Origin: an uncultured Moraxella sp.
GTDB taxonomy: Bacteria; Pseudomonadota; Gammaproteobacteria; Pseudomonadales; Moraxellaceae
DNA length: 44,109 nt
NCBI GenBank assembly: GCA_943908425.1
Contig: CALTTC010000018.1
Location: 1 to 44,109 of the forward strand
Reading direction: 5' to 3'
A program made the position numbers and the translations under genes. This document shows, in pieces, positions 24,607-32,717 of this stretch; position 1 is the stretch's first letter, and each line of letters starts with the position of its first letter. The notes under the pieces are model-generated. The model saw only the letters and a program-made list of their open reading frames with translations, was not told the origin of the DNA and did no database searches.

Positions 24607-26397
24607 ATGATTTTTAATGATAGAGCTAACTTTGATAAGCAGTTTAACATAAGATTACCATGGCAAAATCCAAATGCGGATAAACTTTGGGACAGCAAAG
24701 AATATTTTGTCGTTGCTTTTGGTGCCATCGTTTATATAGATCGTGGCCAAATCACACAGCAGGCGTGTATTGAGATGTTTTGTGCCGATTTGGGAGGCAC
24801 CTTATACAAGCATAGTTTACCGAAAAGTCAGCAAACCTCATCAGCATTTACTGTAAAGCTACTGATTCCTTTTGCTAACATGGGAATGATTCCGATTGGT
24901 GCTATTTTTACGGCTTCAGGAGGCGAAATTGGACAAAAAACATTACATTTTAAGGAAATGTTAGATTGCTCTCGTTTTAACTTTGCCATTACAGCAGGGG
25001 CACAAAACGTAGAGTATGCACCATTAAACACAGATGAAATTTTTGATGGCTACAAAAATCTGATAGATACCACTTTGTTGTATCAACATTTGAGTCCAGA
25101 AAAACAATATTATAAATTGTACTTCAATGACGCAACACACTGGCTTGTGATTACTCACAACAATGTGCATTATTTGATGCACCCTGCCATGTTTTTGAGT
25201 GCTCATTATGGGGCTAGTTCAGAGATAACCCGGGTGCTATTGAACAATAATATGTGGGACAACGTAGTTTCTGCTTACAACAGAGATTACAGAAGTCAAA
25301 TACCGCCACAAGGCGTGGATCCTGCTCATGTTGTATTGATAGGCGATAAACAGGCGATTGATGATTGTGTGTTCTTGTACCACTTCAAGACTGAACCAGA
25401 GATAGAATATAAAGTCCGTGTTCTTCACAATAGTATTGCCATTCATTCCTTAAGGGACCATAACCAACAGCGTATATATTTACCTGACGTTAGACCTTAT
25501 CACAGCGGTGCTGTGTCGTTGTCTGTAAGAGGTTGTCAGATAAATGCACACGAAGTGCTTGTTACTCAAATTGAGATGATTAGTGAACCTGATGGACCTC
25601 CCATTTACTACGACATCCCTGTATTAAATAATCAGATCAATGAGGGTGTTGCTAGCTTTACAAGAGCTAAGATATTGGGCCGAAATATACGACACAACGA
25701 AGTACTTATGGTTGCAGAACAGGTGAATAATCTTGATGTGGCTATTGTGCGAAGTGGCGTCACCATCCTTAACGATACCATCAGAAAAAAGATTCGCAAT
25801 CGAGAAATCACTCGTGATGATGAGCTGTATTCTTCCAAAGCTAAATATGTTATCCCAAGAGATGCTGCCGAAGCCTTTGCTGCTGGGGACAGATTGGGCG
25901 ACGAGGGCGTAGTTGGCTTCTTACGTGTGGTGCACGGTGAATTAATGTTTGGTGATTTTATGGGAGATGTAGGTCCTCAATATCAACATTTGATGAATTC
26001 TGCTTTGGCTCATACGAATGTGGTGCAGAGCTACACCTTTAAAGACGGATTGCATGAACAGGGCAAGACTGTACCAATGGCTTTTAAGTTTAGATTGTCC
26101 TTTCCACGAAGTGTGCTTGTATTGGTGCTTGAGATACGCCACAAGAAATACGTTTTTATAGATTGTGAACGTGATGAACGTCATCAATGTGCTGGTATTG
26201 CTTTAGCTTGGGATGATTCATGGATTGACGATGAATTTAAAAAAGTGCTAAGACGTTTGCTTGGGGAAGTGGGTGATAACTATGGGAGTTTGTCTGAAGA
26301 GTTTAAGCGGGAGCTAGCGAAGGATGGCATATCTATTGTGACCTACAATCACACGCAAACAGGTGATTGGGTGAGGACAGCAGTATCAAAGTTTTAG
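24607..26397 (+). CDS. TnsE-like transposon target-selection protein, copy 1
   Basis: A 596-residue protein, first gene inside the transposon end, with an AAGGGA site. It shares with the copy at 32718 an identical length, HPAMFLSAHYGASSEI (192-207; HPLTFLQAHYGVSKSI in the other), and a C-terminal FPRSVLVLVLEIRHKKYVFI (from 499). From memory the layout resembles Tn7 TnsE: N-terminal beta-rich part, a central helical block beginning HP/HIP, a Gly-rich linker, then a C-terminal xEFVLLEVDASD-like strand (here KKYVFIDCERDE) and a terminal helix with Trp (GDWVRTAV). TnsE steers Tn7 into replicating and conjugating DNA by binding the sliding clamp. The family call is by pattern only; no tnsABCD genes are nearby. 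Confidence 0.6.
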   Translation: MIFNDRANFDKQFNIRLPWQNPNADKLWDSKEYFVVAFGAIVYIDRGQITQQACIEMFCADLGGTLYKHSLPKSQQTSSAFTVKLLIPFANMGMIPIGAIFTASGGEIGQKTLHFKEMLDCSRFNFAITAGAQNVEYAPLNTDEIFDGYKNLIDTTLLYQHLSPEKQYYKLYFNDATHWLVITHNNVHYLMHPAMFLSAHYGASSEITRVLLNNNMWDNVVSAYNRDYRSQIPPQGVDPAHVVLIGDKQAIDDCVFLYHFKTEPEIEYKVRVLHNSIAIHSLRDHNQQRIYLPDVRPYHSGAVSLSVRGCQINAHEVLVTQIEMISEPDGPPIYYDIPVLNNQINEGVASFTRAKILGRNIRHNEVLMVAEQVNNLDVAIVRSGVTILNDTIRKKIRNREITRDDELYSSKAKYVIPRDAAEAFAAGDRLGDEGVVGFLRVVHGELMFGDFMGDVGPQYQHLMNSALAHTNVVQSYTFKDGLHEQGKTVPMAFKFRLSFPRSVLVLVLEIRHKKYVFIDCERDERHQCAGIALAWDDSWIDDEFKKVLRRLLGEVGDNYGSLSEEFKRELAKDGISIVTYNHTQTGDWVRTAVSKF

Positions 26398-26463
26398 CCC
26401 TGTTTTTGTATTTTTACTCGTTATAAATTGAATATGCAAACCGCTCAACTTTAAAGGATGCAC

Positions 26464-26763
26464 ATGTATAAGAACACCCCTTCCAATCAAAATAACTCAA
26501 ACTCAGAAAAACCCAAATCTTTCTTTGATAAATATCTCATTGAAGGTTTTGTGGATCGTTTGGCTGAATTTGGTTTGCGACTAGACACGACCGATGAAGT
26601 GGTTTCTGTCCGCAGAAACGTGGAAATAAAAGAGCCTCCTTTGGAGTGTGCAAAAGAGAAGCATCGGTTTTTCCTGAAACTTGCCATCTGTTCATCAGAG
26701 AATGTGAGTTTAGGTTTAATTATGGGGCATCATCTATTCAAAGGAAACAAAGGAAAATCCTAA
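26464..26763 (+). CDS. Hypothetical protein, 99 residues
   Basis: It begins MYKNTPSNQNNSNSEKPKSF; an ATG two codons upstream overlaps the AAAGG site, so 26464 is preferred. The sequence is polar with a charged middle (DRLAEFGLRLDTTDEVVSVR) and a hydrophobic stretch (ICSSENVSLGLIMGHHLF) that is too short and polar for a clear membrane helix. It lies 66 bp after the TnsE-like gene on the same strand, probably in one transcription unit with the restriction genes. I do not recognise the family. Confidence 0.6.
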   Translation: MYKNTPSNQNNSNSEKPKSFFDKYLIEGFVDRLAEFGLRLDTTDEVVSVRRNVEIKEPPLECAKEKHRFFLKLAICSSENVSLGLIMGHHLFKGNKGKS

Positions 26764-26826
26764 GAAAGTGGTGTGGAGCTTAAATTTAAACTAGTACAGC
26801 CCCTTAAATTTTAATTGAGGTAAATA

Positions 26827-26904
26827 ATGAAGCTAAAATTCTTTTCTGCGTTGGTTCCAGCCTGTTTCACCACAACTGTCTTTACTAACTCTGCACAAGA
26901 ATAG
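26827..26904 (+). CDS. Tiny ORF with signal-peptide-like sequence (25 residues)
   Basis: MKLKFFSALVPACFTTTVFT followed by NSAQE and a stop. A GAGG site lies 6-7 nt before the ATG. The sequence looks like a signal peptide cut after SA/QE, so it may be the 5' stub of a deleted periplasmic-protein gene rather than a functional peptide. It lies in the 206-bp gap between two unknown genes; nothing else is seen there. Confidence 0.35.
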   Translation: MKLKFFSALVPACFTTTVFTNSAQE

Positions 26905-26969
26905 TCATTAAAGATAATGCTTTATATCTCATATCTACAATTCCTTAATTTTATTTCTAGGAGATTTAT

Positions 26970-27416
26970 ATGTCGCTAAACTTTAGTAAACCATTAAGCA
27001 AGAGTGATGATAGTGGTTTTGAATTTGCACAAGAAATGTTGCAAGGGGACGCCACCTACGCAATTAATTTTGATAGAATTCAGTTCCATCCAAACTTAGG
27101 ATATATTATTTTTGAGTATCTGCTGTGTGACGAGAGGCAAAAAGTTACACCCCACTCATCTCATCCGAATAGATATTTTCATAAAAATTCTAGGAAATTT
27201 GTATCTTTATTTAGAGTTTCGAGAGATCTAAATGCCACATTATATCTTGTGAACTATGCTAAAAAAGGTACAGAACACGAGGATAAGGTGCTTTTAATGC
27301 GTGTGATGAGTGTTGATGAGAATAATAACCCACCCGTCCAAACAGAGGATTACGAGATGACAAGATTGGAGTTTAGTGAGTGGTTTCGTCAGCTAAACAA
27401 TGAATGCAGAAGTTAA
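26970..27416 (+). CDS. Hypothetical protein upstream of the restriction gene, 148 residues
   Basis: The AGGAG site before the ATG is strong, and the stop is 48 bp before the endonuclease start. Visible segments are INFDRIQFHPNLGYIIFEYL, an RKFVSLFRVSRDLNATLYLV stretch and a C-terminal EFSEWFRQLN. The order of an acidic strand followed by a KF...L...LYLVNYA segment hints at a PD-(D/E)XK-like fold, but this is only an impression. Its constant position before the nuclease suggests a partner or regulator of the restriction-modification system. No helix-turn-helix typical of C proteins is apparent. Confidence 0.65.
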   Translation: MSLNFSKPLSKSDDSGFEFAQEMLQGDATYAINFDRIQFHPNLGYIIFEYLLCDERQKVTPHSSHPNRYFHKNSRKFVSLFRVSRDLNATLYLVNYAKKGTEHEDKVLLMRVMSVDENNNPPVQTEDYEMTRLEFSEWFRQLNNECRS

Positions 27417-27464
27417 TTTAATTTCTAATGATATTTTAAAATCAATTGGATTGCAGGTGAGATT

Positions 27465-29516
27465 ATGATTTTAGACAGTGATGCTAGCGTATTTAATATG
27501 GGAGACACTTCACTTAGAGTCAAGAAACAAGCAGAGGTTTATCGTTTTGTGTTAAAAAACTTGAGTGAGTTGTTAAAAACCGGATTTGCTTGGACGGACA
27601 AGCAGTCTCACGAGATTTTTTACAAGCATGTTCATCAAAAAATTGTCGAATCTGAAAGTGAGAATGAGGTCAAGCTTTTCCAGAATTTTAATAGGGAATA
27701 CATCGAACCTGATTCAAAAAAACTGGGCAAAAGAGGCAGAACTTGGACGAGTGCCTTAGTGAAGAACGGGTTGTTAAGTCCTGTACGAACATTGTCTGAG
27801 GTTGGTACCAATTATTTACAAGGTGCTCTTAAAAAAGAGGATGGGTTGGAGAGCTTGTTGTCTCTTGATGAGACAAACTTGTTGTATTTTAGACAGTATT
27901 TAAAGTTAAGAATTTACTCCAAAAACAAGATTGATTATTTTTATAACTTTAGATTTGCAATACGTTTTCTAAGTCAACACAATCATGTACCAAAGACTCA
28001 TTTTTTAAGTATCGTTGAGTCAATAAGTCCAAAATTCTCAAATAAAGAATTGTTAAGTATTGTTAATGGCTACAGTGAAGTTAAGATTGGCAAACTTAGT
28101 TTTGAGCAATATTATACAAGGTATTTTGGCAGTATAGTGCTGGATGAGAGGAGTATTTTGGATTTTCGATCTGCTTTGATAGACAATAATATTGAAGATT
28201 TTTTTTATAATGGAAAGTCTAGCGAAACCAAAAAAATATATAAAAGTTTCGTGGATAGTCTAATTGATTTTGCAAATAACAAGTCAATCAATTCTTTTGA
28301 AAGAATCAGAGAACTATCCAACGATGAAAAGATAAAGAAAGCTTTTGGATATGGTCAGCGTATTTTTAAAATTGAAAAAGGAGAAACAGTTGAAAATTTC
28401 ATAAATAACAATAAAAGCAGTTTGCTTGATGGTGACTTGTTGCAAATATATAAAGTCTTTCTGTCCAGTAAACGTTATGATTTAGTGGGTGAATATGCTG
28501 ATATGTGTGCCCGCTCTTTTCAGGTGACAGGTATTTTTTCTTTTGAAAACGGTATTGCTACCCTAAACAATAGTTGGTTTTTTGAAGAGTTGTTAGCATA
28601 CCTAGGAGAGCGGTTCGCACTAACCAATATTGTAGGCGATAAACCGAGTGAAAGTTACGAAGATTATGAGATTGACTTAAATAGTGAATGGTATCGTGAT
28701 ATTTCTTTGATGCAAATTCTTGGTCTTGATCAAAATGACGCTTCTGCAATTACAGAGAATCTCGCCACCAAGTTTAAAGTCTCAGATATTACATCTTTAA
28801 TGAATGTTTTGGAAGCAGAACAAGAGAAGGAATTCAGGACTTTTGTGGAGAGCAAGTTTCCAAAAGATAAAGTAATTGATATTCTTCACAAAATAAATAA
28901 CAGGAATGATAGTGAAGTTTTTGCAGAGGTAACAGATAGTGCAACTGTACCCACGATATATGAATATATGATGACCATTGCATGGTATTATATATCTAAG
29001 AAAAAGAATTATTCGTTGCGCAAATCGTTTCAATTAACTTTGGATGGAGGATTGCTGCCCATATTGCATAGAGGTGGTGGTGCGGGAGATATTGAAATCA
29101 TTACGCCAGAGTATGCGCTTCTGATAGAAGCAACCTTGATGAACACAAGCACACAGGCGAGAGGCGAATTAGAGCCAGTAATTCGTCATTCCGTCAATTT
29201 TAATCTTGAGCACAATACTCGCGATATTGTACATACAATATTTGTAGCCAATGAACTCAATAGCAATCTTTCGACCATGTTTGCTCTTATGCAGCTTGTG
29301 CCACTTGATGGCAGTTCTGAAAAAGGCAGTGTAAAAGGAGTGAGTATTCTTACTTTGACTACACAAGACATAATAGATGTTTTGAGTAAGAATATTGATG
29401 ATGAGATGATTTTGGCTAAAATAGAGAACAGCCGTATGCCTTATGATGATAAAATAGCTCAGATTGGTCGAGACTGGCAGGATAGCGTAAGAAGGGAGCT
29501 TTTTGCAGGCTGCTAA
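27465..29516 (+). CDS. AlwI-family type II restriction endonuclease
   Basis: 683 residues. AlwI-family enzymes cut at a fixed distance from short asymmetric sites (AlwI itself GGATC). The C-terminal nuclease core carries GGGAGDIEIITPEYALLIEA, giving the D...ExT pair, followed by QARGELEPVIRH, as in the AlwI/PleI/BstNBI group. The long N-terminal part, presumably for recognition and cleavage-strand control, is less conserved. The base composition is clearly more AT-rich than comM. The methyltransferase start overlaps its 3' end. The recognition sequence is inferred only by family and not certain. Confidence 0.85.
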   Translation: MILDSDASVFNMGDTSLRVKKQAEVYRFVLKNLSELLKTGFAWTDKQSHEIFYKHVHQKIVESESENEVKLFQNFNREYIEPDSKKLGKRGRTWTSALVKNGLLSPVRTLSEVGTNYLQGALKKEDGLESLLSLDETNLLYFRQYLKLRIYSKNKIDYFYNFRFAIRFLSQHNHVPKTHFLSIVESISPKFSNKELLSIVNGYSEVKIGKLSFEQYYTRYFGSIVLDERSILDFRSALIDNNIEDFFYNGKSSETKKIYKSFVDSLIDFANNKSINSFERIRELSNDEKIKKAFGYGQRIFKIEKGETVENFINNNKSSLLDGDLLQIYKVFLSSKRYDLVGEYADMCARSFQVTGIFSFENGIATLNNSWFFEELLAYLGERFALTNIVGDKPSESYEDYEIDLNSEWYRDISLMQILGLDQNDASAITENLATKFKVSDITSLMNVLEAEQEKEFRTFVESKFPKDKVIDILHKINNRNDSEVFAEVTDSATVPTIYEYMMTIAWYYISKKKNYSLRKSFQLTLDGGLLPILHRGGGAGDIEIITPEYALLIEATLMNTSTQARGELEPVIRHSVNFNLEHNTRDIVHTIFVANELNSNLSTMFALMQLVPLDGSSEKGSVKGVSILTLTTQDIIDVLSKNIDDEMILAKIENSRMPYDDKIAQIGRDWQDSVRRELFAGC

Positions 29517-31596
29517 ACCAATATTCTTGGGAAACGGAGCTGATAGACTCCATTTTTTATTGAAAAATTGCAAAAACAAGGTAAAATATAGCATTTCGAT
29601 GCCTAATTTGGAAATGAATATGTTTGAGATGAAAAACAGACGCTATTTGGGTAGTAAATTTAAGTTGCTTGGTTTTATTGAGACTGTTATTGAAGAGAAC
29701 TGTAAAGAATGCGAATCCTTCATGGAGCTTTTTGGGGGGACGGGAGTAGTTTCTGAGCACTTCAATTCTCGATATCAAATCAAAATTAACGACATCTTAA
29801 GAAGCAACTGGGTTGTTTACAGAGCTTTTCTGTCTGACGAGGTCTTTGACAGGGAAAAACTAGAAAAAATTATAGAAAAATACAATAAAATAGATGATAG
29901 TATTTTGTCGGACAACTATTATTCTGAAAATTTCTCAAATACATTTCTCAGTAATAGTAATATGAGGAAAGTGGGGTATATTAGAGATGATATAGACCGT
30001 ATGCTTATTTCTAAAGAAATAAGCTCAAGAGAAGAGGCTATCTTGATAACCTCCTTGCTTTATGCTGTGGATAAGATAGCAAATACTGTGGGGCATTACG
30101 ACGCTTATCGTAGGTCAGGGGATCTAAGCAAGGAATTAATATTACTACTACCGCTTTTGAAAGACGAAAATAACAAAGGCAATCGTCTTTTTAATAATGA
30201 TGCTAATGAAGTTGCTGAAAATGAATATGCTGATATTGTCTATATAGACCCACCGTATAACTCGCGCCAATACTGTGATGCTTATCATTTCTTGGAGAAT
30301 GTGGCGTTGAACGAAAAACCTGCCGTGTTTGGCGTTGCCAGAAAAATGGACAGAAGTAAACTTAAAAGCGACTACTGCACAACCAAGGCACCCATAAGAT
30401 TCAAAGAACTTATCGCAGAAATCAAAGCAAAATATATTATTGTTTCTTACAATAGTACAGGCGATAAAATTAATGCTCGCTCTAACGCAAAAATATCTGA
30501 TGAGGATATCGTGGAAATCCTAAAAATTAAGGGAAAAGTGAGTGTTTATGAGAGAGATTACAATGTTTTCACTACAGGAAAAACAAGCTTGTCTGAGCAT
30601 TGTGAGCGCCTATTTTTGTGTGAAGTTGGTGTTTTTGAGAAAAAGGAGAGAGCTAGCAAAAAACAGAAAAAATCATCAGTAGCTTCCTCTGGTGAGTTGG
30701 AAGTTATTCGTTCGCCTTTAAACTACACAGGTGGTAAGGCAAAATTAATTAAACAAATAAAAAATTTTCTACCAAAGAATGTGGAAAATTTTTATGATAT
30801 ATTCTCTGGTGGGTTAAATGTAGCAATAAATGTTTCAGCTGATAAAATATATTGTGTGGATAAAAACAAACAACTAATGCAACTTATGCAATTTCTCAAA
30901 GACAGTGAGTATTGTCAGCTGATTGATGATTTGGAATACAAGATATCGGAATACAATCTTAGTGATAGCTATAAAAATGGTTATAAGCTATATGGCTGCA
31001 ACAGCTCTCAAGGGTTGGGGAGGTGCAACAAAGAGGCTTTTTTTCGATTAAAAAATGACTACAATGAGAAACCGAATAGCTTGTTATTTTTACTGCTGAT
31101 TATCTTCTCCTTTAATAACCAAATTAGGTTTAACACAAAGCAAGAATTTAACACGCCAGTGGGGAAAAGAGATTTTAACGGCAGTCTTCGCAAGAAGTTA
31201 AAGTTTTTTATGGAGGCACTTAAGACGAAGAACATAGAGTTGCTAAACAAAGACTTCAGGAAACTGGACATTCAGTCTTTGAGAGAGCGTAAGGCCTTTT
31301 TGTATTTAGACCCCCCTTATTTGTTGGGCGTAGCTAGTTATAATGAAAATGGCGGCTGGACTGTGAAAGATGAGGCTGATTTATTGCTCTTTTTGGAAAA
31401 TTGTCACAGGGCGGGCATTAAATTTGCTTTGTCTAATGCTATTCGTCATAAGGATTTAACACATGATTTATTAATGAAGTGGTGTAAGGATAATAATTTT
31501 AATATTAATTATTTGGAGCATGATTACAACAATGCCAATTACCAAACAAAAAGCAAAGGGAAAGAGACCCAAGAAGTGCTTATTACCAATTACTAA
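29503..31596 (+). CDS. Fused two-domain DNA adenine-N6 methyltransferase (D12 class)
   Basis: 697 residues with two complete D12/Dam-type domains in tandem. Domain 1 has RRYLGSKFKLL, SAM motif FMELFGGTGVVS and catalytic IDPPYNSRQY; domain 2 has NYTGGKAKLIKQI, FYDIFSGG and LDPPYLLG. Asymmetric-site systems such as FokI use such fusions to modify each strand, which fits the AlwI-type partner. The start is probably the TTG at 29503, which overlaps the nuclease stop and has AAGGGAG upstream; ATGs at about 29599-29632 are alternatives that would remove a non-conserved 30-45 residue extension. Confidence 0.9.
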   Translation: MQAAKPIFLGNGADRLHFLLKNCKNKVKYSISMPNLEMNMFEMKNRRYLGSKFKLLGFIETVIEENCKECESFMELFGGTGVVSEHFNSRYQIKINDILRSNWVVYRAFLSDEVFDREKLEKIIEKYNKIDDSILSDNYYSENFSNTFLSNSNMRKVGYIRDDIDRMLISKEISSREEAILITSLLYAVDKIANTVGHYDAYRRSGDLSKELILLLPLLKDENNKGNRLFNNDANEVAENEYADIVYIDPPYNSRQYCDAYHFLENVALNEKPAVFGVARKMDRSKLKSDYCTTKAPIRFKELIAEIKAKYIIVSYNSTGDKINARSNAKISDEDIVEILKIKGKVSVYERDYNVFTTGKTSLSEHCERLFLCEVGVFEKKERASKKQKKSSVASSGELEVIRSPLNYTGGKAKLIKQIKNFLPKNVENFYDIFSGGLNVAINVSADKIYCVDKNKQLMQLMQFLKDSEYCQLIDDLEYKISEYNLSDSYKNGYKLYGCNSSQGLGRCNKEAFFRLKNDYNEKPNSLLFLLLIIFSFNNQIRFNTKQEFNTPVGKRDFNGSLRKKLKFFMEALKTKNIELLNKDFRKLDIQSLRERKAFLYLDPPYLLGVASYNENGGWTVKDEADLLLFLENCHRAGIKFALSNAIRHKDLTHDLLMKWCKDNNFNINYLEHDYNNANYQTKSKGKETQEVLITNY

Positions 31597-31620
31597 GTTA
31601 AGAGGATGAATATTTTTGTA

Positions 31621-32658
31621 TTAGGTTATAATTGGTAAGTCGCTAACCTTAGTTGTGAAACAGTGACTTAAATTGTCCCTGCGCATTAACCAGTCTTTGC
31701 GCATTAACCAGTCTTTGGAATACAGCTCAGTACCAAGTTTTAGTATATTTTTACCGTATCTGGAGACGATATTATCCCATGCTTGCATATATTGGTCGCC
31801 GTATTTCAGTCTGTCATCGCCAGTAAAGTCAAACTCCTGGAAACAAAAACCCTCTGTCATACCCCCTAAGATAACACCACATTTTTTGTATCTATAATTC
31901 TTTTTGTAGATGGCTTTCAGCAGTTCTTGTGCAGTGTGGTTGATAACTTTGATGTCATCACTACCCCCTGAGATACTTGCTGTCTTTGTACCACTATATT
32001 GCTTACCTTGACTAAAGCGGTCTGTGTAAATAAACACAGTGATCGTTTGGGCTTTAGAGCCTTCTTGTCTAGTTGTTAGCACAGCAGACCTTGCATGATG
32101 AGCGATAGCGGATTGTAATGTTTCCAAGTTGCTTGTCACTTTGGCAAAGCTACGGCTACGCACAATATTTTGCCGTGGTTGCGTTTGCTCCAAATCAAGG
32201 CATGGGATACCCTTTACCTCAAGGTGGGTTTTGGCAACATTGATATTGAAATGATATTGTATGAGTTTTTCATCGGTCTGTACAAAATCCCAAGTGGTAT
32301 GAATATCTAGCGCTTCTAGTTTCTTAGCTATTTTGCGACCAATCCCCCAAATTTCATCAATAGGCTCGCTTTGCAGGGCATGTTTTTGAATGTCAGGCGA
32401 CCAGTCATCCCAAACTACCACGCCATGAAAGTGCTTGGGGTACTTCTTGGCTAGATGATTGCAAAATTTGGCTAGAGTCTTGGTGGGTGCGATACCTACA
32501 CAGGTAGGTGCGCCTACCCATTGCAGAACCCGTTGCTTAATCTGAGTGCCAACTTCTTTTAAGTTTTTAATGCTATTTAAGTCAGCAAAGCATTCATCGA
32601 TGGAGTAAATTTCAGTTGCTGGCACAAGGCTTGCGATGGTTGCCATCATGCGATTAGA
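31621..32658 (-). pseudogene. umuC: umuC (DNA polymerase V subunit), 5' end removed by transposon
   Basis: UmuC is a Y-family translesion polymerase. The remnant begins inside the palm, at the position of SNR in the E. coli stretch DMSNRVM. It keeps EIYSIDECFADL with the catalytic acidic pair, GIAPTKTLAKFCNHLAKK, the helix-hairpin-helix IDEIWGIGRKIAKKLEALDI and the little finger. About 85 N-terminal residues, including the first metal-binding Asp, are missing. The break coincides exactly with the TGTCA transposon end at 32659. No umuD is seen. An 18-bp tandem duplication near the 3' end adds DWLMRK. Confidence 0.88.
31681..31716 (-). repeat. 18-bp tandem duplication inside the umuC remnant
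   Basis: GCGCATTAACCAGTCTTT occurs twice in direct succession (31681-31698 and 31699-31716). It encodes DWLMRK followed by DWLMRR near the C-terminus. It stays in frame and looks like a recent slippage product. Confidence 0.9.
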
Positions 32659-32703
32659 TGTCAAATCCCTAAATTAATGTCATTTACCCAAAATAAATGT
32701 CAT
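32659..32703 (+). mobile_element. Second TGTCA-repeat transposon end, in umuC
   Basis: TGTCA occurs at 32659, 32678 and 32698, each starting a 19-20 bp unit: TGTCAAATCCCTAAATTAA, then TGTCATTTACCCAAAATAAA, then TGTCATGAAGG. The first TGTCA abuts the broken umuC codon. The sequence differs from the comM end, so this is a separate but related Tn7-like element. The flanking 5 bp are TTAGA. The array extends to 15 bp before the ATG of the following gene, so transposase binding could repress that gene. Confidence 0.7.
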
Positions 32704-32717
32704 GAAGGGGGTGTTGC

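Noticed and set aside
24607..26397. The 596-residue proteins considered as defence effectors (an Argonaute-like or phage-sensor role)
   Set aside because: No PIWI, NTPase, nuclease or protease motif is visible, and their fixed place behind transposon ends and the C-terminal pattern fit TnsE better.
31583..31638. 10-bp inverted repeat TTACCAATTA/TAATTGGTAA at the converging ends of the methyltransferase and umuC genes, as a terminator
   Set aside because: The arms are AT-rich and separated by 36 bases with no T-tract directly behind. A functional terminator is unlikely.
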